From contig OY997594.1 in the NCBI GenBank assembly GCA_963921825.1, forward strand, positions 6,577,001 to 6,641,000: 64,000 nt of DNA, written 5' to 3'. The notes beneath the pieces are model-generated. The model ran no database searches. It saw nothing but the letters and a program-made list of their open reading frames with translations, and was not told the origin of the DNA. The stretch comes from Erodium maritimum (Eukaryota > Streptophyta > Magnoliopsida > Geraniales > Geraniaceae). Below are positions 1-13,100 of the stretch, in pieces. Every line of letters begins with the position of its first letter. Position 1 is the first letter of the stretch. Both the position numbers and the translations under genes were made by a program.

Positions 1-1302
1 TTCTTGAGCCTCGCCCTCCAACTTGGGTGTCAGCGCCTTGATGTACTTCTTGATGAAGGCGACAAATTGCTTCTTGTCAAAAGGAGGTTGCTCCTGAAGT
101 CAAATTAAATAACATTTGGTCAAATATGAAGCAGGAAGCATCACCAGTGAGTGTGTACTTCTAAAAAATCTATAAGCCACCAACCTGAAGCCTGAAAGTG
201 TCAACAATATCAACCACCTTCACGGCTTGATCATCAACACCCTCATCATCATCAGCACCCTCAGCAGAAGGATTGGCACCAATGTTCACATCAAGTGCTC
301 CTTGAACAACCCACTGTCAAGAACATAAAACGACATATCTGTCACTAAATATTCACATGAATGGCAAGTTCCTTCCTCAGGTAAATTGTAAGAAAGTAGC
401 TTATAATAAGTTTAATAGATAAAAGCAAATAATATAAATGCTAAAAATTCTAGTCAAATAATTCTAGTTTTACAGATAGCACAAAAGAAACAAGTTTACA
501 TACTACATAAATGGTAAATTTTAGCCAAAATCACCAAAGATAAAACAAAACAGTGTACAATACATTACAGGTATAAATTTAACCACTCACAAAGCCAAAA
601 CAGACTAAATAAACCATGAAACTGTTTAAATTTAGTACTGACCTTTCCCTCAACTTCCCACAGAACACCATTGTGGAGCTCCTTGTATGGAAAGGAGTCC
701 GAGAGAAGCTCATCACCTTCAATTAGAATTCATACAATCAAAACCAAATAGAATGGGACAATCAAACAAGCAAAAGTGCATCTTAAATTAATTAATGAGA
801 TTTATCAGATAAGATGCATCTTGCATGACACAACCATAGAGCTTCAGTAATGCCCAAAATCAGCTACAGCCCAAAATCTGGATATTCTTCTTCAATTCTA
901 ATCCTAAAAACAAATAGATGAATCATAGCTACCAAAATCCGATTTTTCCTTCTCAAAATTCTAATCCTAAGAAACCAAATCCAACAAAAAATCTTTTGTC
1001 ATCAGAAATTATACTTATATTTAACATAATCGATTACACAAATACCAATATCAATCTACTTGCAGATAAGCACAGAACGAACATATAAGAGATCCAGATT
1101 AAAATACACGCTGATAACTGGACAAGCAGAGAGAAGATGAGATCGGGAGCACCAAAATCAAGGACATATACGATACAACAAAACCCAGATCCATGATGTT
1201 ACTATAAAAGCATTCTACAGAGAAACTGAGATTCATGAACAGTAGATACAAACAAGCGTAAAGGAATCGCTTACCGGTGAGCAAATCCTGATAGACCAAC
1301 AT
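1..1302 (-). CDS. TCTP: Translationally controlled tumour protein (TCTP), 3' end outside the window
   Basis: Conserved cytosolic protein linked in plants to growth, TOR-related signalling and stress. Four coding exons read on the minus strand: 1302-1275, 716-643, 313-185 and 93 to the left edge, each with GT-AG borders and joining in frame. They give about 108 residues starting [20 protein letters not shown] and reaching [17 protein letters not shown]. The family is about 168 residues, so roughly 60 C-terminal residues lie outside the window. The TCTP signature [11 protein letters not shown] is at residues 45-55. The start is chosen because MLVYxD is the invariant TCTP N-terminus and a TATA box lies about 105 bp upstream. 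The gene is divergent from the SF1-type gene that starts about 1.1 kb away. No sign of damage; identification is secure. Confidence 0.96.
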
Positions 1303-1375
1303 GATTTTAGATCAGATCTCTCTCGGAATCGATCCAAAGCTGCAGCAGGAGGAGGAGGCACGGAGTCGAGAGAGC

Positions 1376-1420
1376 GTGAGAGGGTTTGGAGAGTGAGCTC
1401 AGCGAGAATATATATAGGCG
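1376..1420 (-). promoter_or_regulatory. TCTP core promoter (TATA box)
   Basis: On the minus strand CTATATATAT lies at about 1417-1408, followed by pyrimidine/GA-rich leader before the ATG at 1302. A start site near 1375-1380 would give a leader of about 75-80 nt. No intron is visible in this leader. Seen in sequence; the exact start site is inferred. Confidence 0.6.
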
Positions 1421-1600
1421 GCGAAGGGGTTTTTTTGGGGAAAGGAAGAAGGAGACGCAACCTGGACGAGTCTGCATGTGAAATGACATTTATGCCCTTT
1501 CCACAAATGGGCCCTTCTTTATGGGCCGTTGTTTGGCCCATGTTCAAGAACTGTATATGGGTCAGTTACCCGCACTGTTGTAAAATTGTAGTCTGATCCG

Positions 1601-1863
1601 TTTTTTTTATCAGCAAGTTCTTTTATAAAAATCTAACGATTACAGATTGTAATCGAAGGACAAGGGTCAAGCCTTCAAGGAGACATACAAACAAGAGCAT
1701 CGTTAAAAACGATCTCAGAACAGGTCCAACAAGGGGACAACAATACAATGGTCTCAAAACCAGATTTACCAAACTCTAAGCAACAAGTTTTAACAGCCAA
1801 CAAGGGCAACTAAAGAAAACACAACCTAGCCCCAACAAGGGGAACTAAACCAAACAGTTCAGC
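1601..1863 (-). mobile_element. Short retroposon, 5'-truncated LINE 3' end (or SINE)
   Basis: A 263-bp insert flanked by a perfect 12-bp direct repeat TAGTCTGATCCG (1589-1600 and 1864-1875). The plus strand starts with eight Ts, i.e. a poly-A tail on the minus strand, preceded by a T/A-rich 3' end. A tail plus a target duplication of this length indicates target-primed reverse transcription. It contains no coding domain and no clear pol III A/B boxes, so a truncated LINE 3' UTR is favoured over a SINE. It lies upstream of the TCTP promoter. Confidence 0.65.
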
Positions 1864-1875
1864 TAGTCTGATCCG

Positions 1876-2400
1876 CTTAGGTCCCAAAATCTGTAAAAAC
1901 GTTAGATTTGTCGTCCTATTTATGCCCCAAAATCTAAAAATCGTCCGGTTCACCGTCCAGTCTAATTAGTCAAAAATTTGGGACTCCAATTTGTGAAATT
2001 AGACTTGTAAAACAAAAATGAAAAAAATAAGACATAATATGTTTGTAATGGTCTTGAATTTCTTGATAAAAAATGAAACGCTTCCTTTGATGGTTTATCG
2101 TTATAATTGAGATTTTTATTAAAATTTAGAGTAAAATCAAAATAAGAATATTACTTGACTTAGTTTTTTTATTTTTATATTTATATAAATATAATATATA
2201 TTTAAAAAAATATTATATTTTTATAATATATATTTAATAATAATTAAAATTATTTTAAAAAAAAAATATGCCTAAACCCTGATTAATTCCCGCCTAACTT
2301 TTAGAGGTCCAGTGCCTTACGCTTTTTACCACTATGGTTACACGACAGAGTCGAGTATTGCGCTTCTAGTTCTAGAATCATAGATTGCAAGACTGCCCTC
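1876..2400. other. Divergent intergenic region between TCTP and the SF1-type gene
   Basis: Mostly AT-rich DNA with a very AT-rich core at 2100-2275 (runs of A, T and TATA-like words). No ORF or RNA gene is supported. It must contain the upstream promoter parts of both divergent genes; no clear TATA box precedes the SF1-type leader. Confidence 0.4.
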
Positions 2401-2454
2401 TCGCCGTCGATTAATTTCCGATCCTCCGGTTCCTATTCCCGACGATCCAACCCG

Positions 2455-3747
2455 ATGGAGCCCTCTCATTCGGCCAGGTCCGTTTCTCATGATTTATGAA
2501 TTGAAATTTTGATAATAATTCACTTCTCTATCTATGATTCTAGAAATGTTCATAAGATTCGGATATCGTTATTTTCACTTCCATTTGTGGCAACTACATG
2601 ATTTTGCGGCCGTGTGTGTGATCGGAGAGATGTTCAAGAAGCATACAGAAATGGGGTTCTTCAATTTTTTCATTTTCACAATTCAAATTGGGTTGTTAGC
2701 GCAGCGATGGTGATCGGGATTTTGCTGATTTTAGGTTTTGATATGAATTACTGATAACGATGGGTTTGGGTATTTTGTGATTATTTCGATTAAGTTCTGT
2801 TTTTTTATACCCTTTGTGTGATCTTGGTTGTGGGTTTTGCTCAACTCTTATACATCTTTGTTTAATTGACAGGATCTTAAATTTAAGATCGGTAATGGTC
2901 TCTAACTGGCCAATTTTCACTTGTACTAATTGTTATGAGAACCTAGTTTACCGAAACTATTAGTTATGGTTTCCTAGGGTTTTGGGTTCTTGTGCAGTCA
3001 GATATAGAAGCTGATTATAATTTGTTATCGTATTAATTGGAAGAGAAGTCATAGTGGTTCATTGTGTCAACATTCCCAGAACTGTTAATAGCTCATGGAG
3101 CTAGTCATGTGATTGTTAAGGATAGTACATGTCAATTCACAACAACAACAAAATATCTTGTAATAAGCTTGATCAAAGTTTCTTGGTTGATTCCATGTGT
3201 TAGATAATACTGATACGAGTTATTTTTCCTTTGGTGGATGATGTATTCGTTGGATTGTGCTTGCAAATGTTACAGTTTGGGTATCCCGTCTTCTTTTGAT
3301 TATTTATTTTATTTTTATTGATGGGATGTTTTCTGAAGTATTTCCCTTATTTTTTTTATTGGTTTTCAATCAATGGTTGATTTTTATGCTATAATAGTAA
3401 TTATACAATTCTTTTTGTTTGGGGCACTGTTGTATGCTTATGAAGATCTTTTTCTTAAACATACATGCCCGCCTCCTGCCCGGCTGTGCACAAGTTTTCA
3501 GTAGTCTATTCTTCCTTAATCTTTTCTCTAAAATCTCACTAAAGAATGAGTTATCTGCCATATTCATGTTTTGTGATCATCATATAAGCTTTCTGCTCAA
3601 ATAATATCAACTAGTATGAGCTAAGTTACGATTATTTAACATTTATTTGCTGCAGAACACAATGCTGAAATATCTCTGAATGTGATTTTGATGGAAAAAC
3701 TAAATGCTGTTTCTGCTTCCACAAGTACCAAGAAGTATAGCTTTTAG
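2455..3747 (+). promoter_or_regulatory. Spliced 5' leader of the SF1-type gene with a cluster of upstream ORFs
   Basis: The leader exon ends CGGCCAG/GT at 2477 and the next exon begins after TTGCTGCAG at 3656, an intron of about 1.18 kb. In the spliced leader I read: uORF1 of 11 codons (MEPSHSARTQC) crossing the splice junction (2455-2477 plus 3656-3668); uORF2 of 5 codons at 3662-3679; a minimal ATG-TGA at 3680-3685; and uORF4 of 18 codons (MEKLNAVSASTSTKKYSF) at 3691-3747 whose TAG directly abuts the main ATG at 3748. Another acceptor for the 2477 donor is possible, so the leader structure is inferred from splice signals. Confidence 0.55.
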
Positions 3748-5799
3748 ATGGATAAATCATACGAGAAACAGAAGGAGGTAGAGCATTTTGAGGATGATGT
3801 GGATGAAATTCCTCAATTGTATGAGAGTGAAGATCTGGAAGAGGATCGAAAAGACGAATCAAATGAGGAACTAGAAGAGGATCCAGATGAGGATTCAAGT
3901 GAGGAACCAGTAGACTGTCCAAAAGAGAAACTGTGTATGCAACAATGTCAGACACCTTTGGACCGCAACAATAGCAGAACAAAAGATCCACTGAAAGTGT
4001 GTTTGTCAATTGAGAGGGACGCTTATAAATCTGAATATCTATCCTCACCCATTGCTAACAGTTCAAATGAGAAGAAGAGAACACTGCATTTGACGGCTGA
4101 TGAGTCAACTCCACTGCAAGATTGTCAGTTGTGGAAAAAGTACAGGCAAGACAAATCCCCAGAGCTCGAAGCAGAATGTAGTTCTGCTATTTCAGATCCC
4201 CATGGTAAGTCTGGGCTCGCTGTGGAACATAAATATGAATGTGCTTCTGAACAACAGGAAAAATCAGGAAGTTCTGGAAAACGTAGGCGTATTAGGTTGG
4301 ACATACAGCCTGAGAGAGATGGGAAAACTGGAGAAGATGATAGAACAAGTAAAAGAAGAAAAACCAGGTGGACTACTGATGTTTCACAATCAAAATTGCT
4401 TGGTCCACTTCAGTTGCCTGACTTCAGGAAAGAGTGTGTTCTTGATTATGAACTGGATTCGGAATTTCAGGAATTGAAAGCAAAAATTGCTGAGATAAAC
4501 CAAATTTTGCTGAATCCTGAGCTTCAGGATGACAGACTTGTTAATGAACGTCAATGCATCATTTCCAAGATGATTAAGAAGATATCTACTTTCAAACTTA
4601 CCAATGACATGCCCTCTACATTCTTCAAGAAGCTTTACATTCCAGTGAATGAATACCCTGGATATAACTTTATTGGTTTGATAATGGGTCCTCGGGGAAA
4701 TACACACAAGATGATGGAGAAGGAAACTGGGGCAAAGATTCTTCTAAGAGGCAAGGTTTGCACAGTTACTCCACAGAAACCATCCTCTGTTTGTGAAGAT
4801 TTGCATGTCCGTATAGAGGCAAACAACCAGAAGTCACTGGATGCAGCTGTTGCAATGGTTGGGAAACTGCTCATTCCCGCTGAGGAGGGAAAGAATCCAC
4901 ATAAACGAGCCCAACTGAAGGAGCTGGCTAGGTTGAACGGAACATTGAGAAAGGAGATGGCATGTAAAGTATGTGGCGAGCAAGGGCACCGTCCTTATGC
5001 ATGCCTTGATCAGAGGCCTACTTTTGAAGCAACTGTTCTAGCAGCTTCTTGCCCATTGACATCATCTTCTCCTCTCAGCAATTCTCTTCAAGGTAGTTCA
5101 AATACAAAGATCAACCCAAGTAAAGAAATTGATGAAGCTACTCTCTATGTGGCTTATCTGCCTTCTCTTGTCGATGATCTCCGGTTGAAAGAACTATTTT
5201 GTCCATTTGGTAAGGTAACCGAAGCAAGAGTGATAAAGGACCGGATAACAGGAATCAGTAAGGGCTATGGCTTTGTTAAGTTTGAAAATGCCAGCAATGC
5301 AGCTGTGGCCATTGCACATTTGAACGAGTACAAAATGGATGGAAAAATGCTGGCAGTAAGAGTAGCTGGACGCCAATCAGTTGCTGATTCCCAAGTGAAT
5401 AGCCCTCTTCCACAGTATCCTGGGCCACCTACAGTTTTGCCAAATGCGAAAAGCGAGGGAACTTGGCCTGGCCCATCTGGGTCATTGCTCCTAGAGCATG
5501 CTTCACGTCCTGGAACTGACTGTGGGACTATGCTCTCTTCTTCCATCTACTCAGGACACAAGGATTTACTGGGTCACTTTGATACCAGTGCTGGATGCAG
5601 CCAATACCATTTCTCAAATAATATGGTATTTTCTTCCCCTACTTCAGCTGCATTGTTCCCTAGTAATCCAGATTACCAGTCTTGTTTCACGACACCAACT
5701 ACCAGACCATCTGCACTCTATCTTTGTCAGACACCTTGGAGTGAGTTGGATTCTACTTCTTGGCAAGTACTTCCTGTTCATCAAGAAGGCTATCAATGA
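3748..5799 (+). CDS. SF1/BBP-type splicing factor with KH, CCHC knuckle and RRM
   Basis: Likely nuclear pre-mRNA splicing factor that binds the intron branch point during early spliceosome assembly with U2AF. The CDS is uninterrupted, 683 residues. In order: acidic N-terminus (about residues 12-55); a basic-tryptophan motif KRRKTRW at 202-208 matching the U2AF-ligand motif of SF1; an SF1 helix-hairpin-like segment before the KH domain; KH/QUA2 domain at about 290-400 with KKLYIPVNEYPGYNFIGLIM and the GPRG loop; one CX2CX4HX4C zinc knuckle (C406, C409, H414, C419); RRM at 464-540 with RNP2 LYVAYL and RNP1 KGYGFVKF (505-512); and a Pro/Ser-rich tail. KH-knuckle-RRM is the plant SF1 layout; the Arabidopsis protein is longer and, as I recall, has two knuckles, so this may be a diverged paralogue. 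The start is fixed by an in-frame TAG directly upstream. Confidence 0.9.
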   Translation: MDKSYEKQKEVEHFEDDVDEIPQLYESEDLEEDRKDESNEELEEDPDEDSSEEPVDCPKEKLCMQQCQTPLDRNNSRTKDPLKVCLSIERDAYKSEYLSSPIANSSNEKKRTLHLTADESTPLQDCQLWKKYRQDKSPELEAECSSAISDPHGKSGLAVEHKYECASEQQEKSGSSGKRRRIRLDIQPERDGKTGEDDRTSKRRKTRWTTDVSQSKLLGPLQLPDFRKECVLDYELDSEFQELKAKIAEINQILLNPELQDDRLVNERQCIISKMIKKISTFKLTNDMPSTFFKKLYIPVNEYPGYNFIGLIMGPRGNTHKMMEKETGAKILLRGKVCTVTPQKPSSVCEDLHVRIEANNQKSLDAAVAMVGKLLIPAEEGKNPHKRAQLKELARLNGTLRKEMACKVCGEQGHRPYACLDQRPTFEATVLAASCPLTSSSPLSNSLQGSSNTKINPSKEIDEATLYVAYLPSLVDDLRLKELFCPFGKVTEARVIKDRITGISKGYGFVKFENASNAAVAIAHLNEYKMDGKMLAVRVAGRQSVADSQVNSPLPQYPGPPTVLPNAKSEGTWPGPSGSLLLEHASRPGTDCGTMLSSSIYSGHKDLLGHFDTSAGCSQYHFSNNMVFSSPTSAALFPSNPDYQSCFTTPTTRPSALYLCQTPWSELDSTSWQVLPVHQEGYQ

Positions 5800-7115
5800 T
5801 GCTTCACAAAATCTACACTGTACAGGTCAAAAGCAATAGAAAAATGCTGCATGTTCCTTTTTTTTTGAGAAAATGGAATGTTAGGTCTCCTTAATCAGTT
5901 TCATTTCAGTGTTGGAGAGGGACATGAATGTACAAAGAAACATAGATGGATTATGGTTTGCTTCATTGTGAATGACATGGAATGTATTTTGTGCAGCTTT
6001 TGGCTCCATTCTGTGACTAGATCATGATACACTTGAAATGTGCATGAAAGTAACTACATGTTTCAAACTCATGGATTGTCTGGGTGTTCTAAGTTCAGTG
6101 GTATACTTAGGATTAATGTTTATAGGAAAAACTCCATGAATGGATTGTCATTTGACTATTGAACTCAAAAATTAATTGAAGACTTGTTAGTCGATCAATT
6201 TAGTATTGTACCATTACGGAAACTATTAAAAACCAACATTGTGTCACAATTGACAGGAAACGGGACTTAGCATGTGTTCTGTTCATGCTTGCTTAAACAC
6301 GTCTAAATGCCTAAAATACCCTCACATTTCTAAGTTTCAATTCGTATTACATAACTACTCAACTTCCCACTTAGGAATGGCAACGGGGCGGGTTTTGTGA
6401 AACCTGGACCCGGCCCAACCTCCAAGTCTTGAGAGAACAAAATTTACCAACTCAACTAACACTTTTTTTGTGTTATTATAATGCTAGTAATCTATAAATA
6501 TAAGGAACAGATGTACATGATAAGAGTTGAGTATATTTACGTATGAATTTAAATATTGATATAAATAGTGATTATGAAAGTAATAAAAAATTTAAATTTT
6601 ATTTCATGATAGACTAATTTAATTGTTTGCTTCAACCATAACAGGTTCATTTAATCAGCATAAGTTATTATTTTGCAATTTCCTTCAATTAAATGTTGTG
6701 AAGAAACCTTGTGTAGGAGTTGATGGAATGAAAGACTAGAGAATGGTTGGATGCGCAGGAAACGGAAATATAAGTCCATCTTAAAGGGAATTTATACTCT
6801 CCTAAACTGACAATGAATTCATTATACAAAGATTTCCAAACTACAACACTGATTTTAGCCAAGTTAGCCTTTCTAGTTGCCAGATGAGAACCAAGTGATT
6901 TACATATACCAAGACAACACAGTGCCTAAATTCAAGGTTTGAGCATCAAATAGATCGATCAGTCCTCAGTATCAATATGCAAGTCCTTAAGAGTTCACAA
7001 CTTTCTTCATGGTGGCAAGGAAGCACATGAGCTCTTCAGCTTTCCAGTTGTGTTCAGGAATACGAACTAATTATCCCAATTGCTTGCAGCCATTTGCAAG
7101 TTTCTCACTTACCAC
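5800..7115. other. Convergent intergenic region (3' UTRs of the SF1-type gene and APC7)
   Basis: The two genes converge here. The left 250 bp or so is likely the SF1-type 3' UTR and the right few hundred bp (about 6780-7115) the APC7 3' UTR. The AT-rich middle at 6120-6700 contains repeat-like text, but I found no inverted ends or target duplications. No gene supported. Confidence 0.4.
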
Positions 7116-10100
7116 TCACAACAGATCGGTCTCTTCCTGATCTCCATCACCATCCTCAACTTCATTTTCTTCGTCTTCTTCAGGTGCATCTGGATCCACT
7201 CCCTACATAAAAATATTAAATTAATAAGAAGCACAAGTGAGTGAGCACCTCTTCCCCTTGGCAAACAGGTTCTTATGCTTCTTGCTTGTACTCAAAAAGT
7301 GATAAGGAAGAGGATTTAGATTAATAAGCAAAATATCAATGTATGTTCTCGAGAGCAACTGCAAGAACTTGACAGAACATTTACAACATACCTTCATTTG
7401 TTTTTCCAAGCGCTCTAACCCTTTTTTCGCAGCTTCATTCTGTGTGTTTATCCTGCAATGCATATTAAGCAAGGAGTTGAGAGACTATCATGGCAATAAC
7501 TATATTTTCCTTTCCTGTGATATCTCATCCGTAAGATTCCAACCTCCTCAAATGAGTGGGTATTAATGATATGATTGAAACTCCAATATGTGCATTTTAT
7601 GTAAATAAAAATAGAAGTCATTCAGTAAACAATTAGCGGAGAGAAATGCGCATTATGGTTATGGGTTGACCTCAAAGCAGCCTGAAAATGAGACAATGCT
7701 TCTTGCAGCATATTTGTTGAAGCAAATACTTGAGCCAGTTTGACATGAAGAGAATCATCAGCCCAGTCCTTCAGATATCGCTCAAGAAGAGATACGGCAT
7801 CCCCATTTCGGCCCTCAATAGCATGCAGCTCAGCCAAAGCCAGTGCAGCTTCAAGGTAACCAGGTTCCAACCTGAGGGCCGACTCATAAAACTTTTTTGC
7901 CTGTCATCAGAATTGGACAAAAGTTAAAACTTCTTATACAGTAGATAGTCAGTCAACACCTCTGAAGGACACTACACTTTTCTCAGTTTCTGTATAGATT
8001 TACCTTCTCTCTTCCACCAGGGTTGCTAGAGTGCACATCCCCAACTAATTTCAGTGCCCTTGCAGATTGAGGCATGGCCTTCATAGCCTCCCTCGAAGCA
8101 TATAAAGCCTCCTTGATTTTAGAGACAGCCAAATAAGAACGAACTAGACCTGAAATAACCATTGTGCTAAAAAAATATTACAGATGTTAAGTGTAGAGAT
8201 GAACATGAACTTCAAAAGTATTTGTATTATGTATCCTCTGCAAACCACACCTTGATATGAACGTAGATCGGATCTCAATTCTTGTGCTCCTCTGAAGGCA
8301 ACTACTGCTGCTTCTGGCCGGTTCAAAGATAAGAGCAGGTTACCCTAACAGTGCAGGTAAAAAAGTGTCATGTTGCTAGCATATATCCCTCTATAGAATT
8401 TGAGTCCATTGCAGAAGGTAAAAGAATCATTTTAGTACCTTCATTATATAACCCGGTATGTGCTTCTCGTCAATTCTGATACTCTGGTTACAGAAGATTA
8501 GAGGATTCTTAAGCACATTTAACTAGAAGATGGAATGTTATGAATAATCCAGTCTAAGGAAAATCATCATGCTAACCTTCTCAGCGTAAGATAATGCTCC
8601 TCTTTCATCCTTCTTTTCCCACAGCACGGACAAGGCCACAAAAACTTCGGGCCTTGTAGGATCAATACTCAACAGATCATGCACTAATTTGTTTAGCTTT
8701 GTGTGATCGGATTTCAACTTCAGAAGCAATGCATATTCATCCATGTAAGTCATCACAAAAGGGTCAAGGGATCTGACCTGAACTCCCAGAAAGGAAAACC
8801 TTCAATTTCCATGCTTGCATGCGTGTACAAATAACTAATGATGCCATCAAAACAATAAGCTGATATTTACCTTATCAAAGTTAATTATAGCTTCATCGTT
8901 CTTCCCAACAATGGCTTCAACCTAACACCATACAGTGTTATGTATGAGTCAAACAGTCAGAGAATCAAAATTATATGGTTTTTATAAGCCAAAATTTAAA
9001 GAAGATGGTGTGTTTGCATATATTAAATGCATGCAAATTTTAGAAGCCAAAACAGAATGCAGCAAATAGTTTGGGCTGTTCAGGACTGGGTTATGTAATA
9101 GGGTCAGAACAGAGACTGAAACAAGTTTGAAACTATCACGAACTATGAAGAAGAAACTGAAATTAGGAAACAAGTCTGGAAAGAAAAGGTAACGAAAGCA
9201 TCTCCCTAATATAGTGGGTAAAAAACACAGCTAGGATAGGTCTTTCCAATTGCAAAAGGGACCTACATATGTAGAAAGTGAACTTGTACACAGAAATCAC
9301 ATAAAATAATTAGGTTAAATAACCTTTAATACCCCTTATGATTGGTAATGTACACAGAAATCACATAAAATAATTAGGTTTAATAACCTTTAGTACCCCT
9401 TATGATTGCTAATGCACCTTTAGTACCCTTATGTTCAAAATGTTCAATAAGAGTCCCTATGTTTTGGTCACAGCTCATTTACACGCATATATGAATTGCC
9501 CACGGATCATATACATGCCTTATGAATTGGTCACAGATCAAGTACATGCCTTATGAATTGGTCACAGATCATAAAAATGGCGTAAACTTGACCAAAAGTT
9601 TGTCCAGTGTGTGACCAATACATAAGGGGTACTAAAGGTGTGTTACCAATAAATGCATAAGATATATTGTGTGCATGTTCATGTATATCTGCAGCGAACT
9701 TAATTAAACAAAGTCCAGAGAGCAGCATAATCACTTCATAGCACAGTTAACAAGATTTCATTTTCTTAAACCTAAACATTCATTACCTTTGCAATTTCAA
9801 GTAATATGTGTATGTTATTAGGGAAACGTTGTAAGAGTTCTGAAAAGAGTTCCAAACCACCTGCAAACAGAGAGTGCTACATGAATATTAAAAAGACAGG
9901 TACCAGAAGCAAAAGTTCAAAATCAGAAAAATATTAGATATTTTTTTATTCGTACATACCTTTGTAATCATTTGAAGCGACACAACACTGGGCCTCAACA
10001 TAGCGCTGTAAAACAAAACAATTTATTAAAATAATGATGAATCAACAATACAACTCATGTAAACGCCAAATAATCTCTACCTAGTCACACACGCTTAAGT

Positions 10101-13100
10101 TCTATAAGCATGCTGATAAGAGAGCCATACAACAAATAAGTTTTCCATTATATCAATGTTCGATGACTAGTGAAGTCTAACCGGTCACACTAAGCAAAAT
10201 AACCTATACCATTAGCTTGCCATGCAAATTGCTAACAGACTCCTCAAGGCCCTTCAATACCCAAACAGACCTCAATGAATTTCACAAAAAATTATTTTAA
10301 AGCACGCATACTTACTTGCAACCAACGGCTTGAATCAATGTGATCAAATGGAGCCCTCACATTTCTACTTGAAGTCTGAAATTACGAAAATAAACAAATA
10401 AATAAAAGAAAACAGAAAATTTGATGTCAATAACCATGCTCTTTCAACCTCTACAAGAAGGTGTGAGTACGAAATAAGAACTTCAGTAGTTAGCAAATCT
10501 TCAAAGTAACTTTTATGGTAATTAGCAAGGTTTAACTCAGTAAACCTAAAAATTAATTTGGGGCACAGTTCAGGGTGACAATTACTCATGAGCAATATGA
10601 TAATAAATGTGTGGCAATATTTCTATGAACTAGGAGGTAAGAGTTAATCAAAATAGAATTAAGATATGAATATATCGATAACACTACTGTATCAACCTCG
10701 CATAATGCAGTGTTCAAAAACTTCATCTCATTAGATAACAAAATAGATGATATTTTATTTCAAAAAAATCCATGTGCTCCATGGCTTAGGCGTCATATTA
10801 ACATGTTTTTGTCAATTCTTAGCAAGCCGCATGGGAACTTTAACTGGTGGTATTTGAGGTATATGTTTGACTCAACAAATCTTCATGATAGCTAGCAGTG
10901 TTAAGGATGTGATGGAACCAACATACATGCCATATGAAAACCATTGTTCCAAACAATTAACCCTACATTAGCTATATTGCATACAAAAATCACAACATAC
11001 TCTGTGTATGTCTTAGATCCAACCGTGGTACACACAAAAATTACTCTATATCCCATCCTCATGAGCGAGATATGAACAGATGTGTCTATCAGCTAAGAGG
11101 TGATAATTTATTCCAGCTAAACAGAAGCATAGCAGTAGAAATCCGGCCAAGGAAGTCAATGTAATTTAAAACACATTTACATCTATCTGAGTTTTTTTTC
11201 TCTTGTCAAAATGATGCCAGTCAACAATGAGATTATGAGATCCATGCTTTCTAAAGAGTACATACAATTAAGAAACGAAATTCCACACTGTAATATATTT
11301 GTCAGGAAATATAACAATGGTTATAAAGCGTCACTGGCAAACCTGAGAAAATAATGATATAATGTCCTTGGCAGTAGCTCCCAGTTCAGCTAAAGCTGTT
11401 ATTGCCTCAAGGAGATAAGGGCAATGCCTGAAGAAGGGTATCAAGAAAGGAAATTCAATCTTTAAAAAAATTAAATATCAATATTAACAAAAATAATTTG
11501 TCACGCCACTATACATATGTAGATGAACAGGCATGCTAATAGAAAGGAAAATCTATATAACAGTGTGTAGGTGAGAAAAGACTTGCAGAACTGTAATAGT
11601 AGCAAATTATATGTTTGAGATATGATCATTGTATGTGTCATGTGCTGGGTAGAACGGATTTATTAAGAAGGAGCAACAAGTGAGACACATGATATACATA
11701 TTAGACACCACTCTGACTCAAAGATGTATATCCACTTAACCTCATATTTCATGACGTGAGAGTAAGACTCATATGTGAACTCCTAACAATTTACTCCTAA
11801 ACATAGAGTCTCTCATCACATCAAATTGCTTATTCTTTAGGTCCAAATCACCTTTGCATACTTACCAACTGATACTTCTGCCCCAATCCATCGATGACTC
11901 CGAGATCAGTTGGCTAGCAAGTGAAACTCATGGTATATACATACATATAAGACATTACTGACACAAAAGACTAGCCTATCAAGTCGTGGATCAAAGATCT
12001 ATACCAACACTCCTTTAGCCCCATATTTACGTAATGTGGACCCAAACTCACATTTGCACTCCTAATATCATACGCATACCACAATGTTATAATGACTTTA
12101 ATGACGCTTGAGGTAAGGAATACTATTATTAACAATATCTATATAGTGTAAAGAGATTGACCTAACAATTATAACTACGAAGGGATGAATTTGTACAGGA
12201 ATACGGCAATACAAGTTGGCAAACCTTAAGCAATCTTTATAACAAGCAACAGCACCACGATTATGTCTAGTACTTCGATAAAGTTTTGCCATTAATAGAC
12301 TCATCTGCAAATTTCTAGCTTTGCTAGGAATTCCCTCCATCTGCAAAAGTCATGTAAGTACAAGGCAAGTAGAAAGTTATGATCAAAATAGTTAAGAAAA
12401 TGGCAAAGGAAAAGACAAAGAATAGTGGAATAACCAAAGACACCTTGAACACAAAGTAAAAACTCTAATGCACATCTCTCATTTTTCACTTGCATCTCCA
12501 CCATTTGTATCTAATCAATGTTTATGCGATGGGTGCTCTTGTTTTAAAATGAAAAGGGGCAGTGAACTTTATGGCACTAGGAAAGTTCCCATGTTGCATT
12601 ATTGTGAATGGACAAAATGCTTCCCCACTAGTCATAAATTCCTCTTAAATAGTGATTCTCCAAGGTCTTTCTCCTTCCTAATAAACACTAAAGGCCATCC
12701 CTCTAAAACTAAAAAAATTCTACTTTAATGTAAGAAAAGGTTATAAATGTTGAATAGCCTTCGTCTTTATTTTCGATAGTATTAAGAAAATTAATCTCGT
12801 CTTATCTGTTATGATTTCTCCGACACTCATTTTTCTTTAAAACCAGCAGGTGTTTGTTCCTCCAGGCGTAAAACATTATTATTGAAGTATGCCACCTCAC
12901 ACATGAAATGGATAGAGGGGAAGTTAAAGTACATCACATAGGAAGTGTGCAGAGTTTAAGGCCACTTCATATACCTAATTCTCCACACTACCTATCATAT
13001 TAGGATTCTAGGTTTAAGTAATGTAACACAGTACCAGAGCCGATTTGTCTTGAGCATGTGCAATATTTGTCTTGCCTCCTCACCTACACTTGAGCACGCA

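Noticed and set aside
6100-6700. A possible MITE between the SF1-type gene and APC7
   Set aside because: AT-rich and repeat-like, but I found neither inverted ends nor a target duplication.
9531-9734. A small minus-strand ORF within an APC7 intron
   Set aside because: Entirely inside an intron and overlapping a MITE-like repeat.
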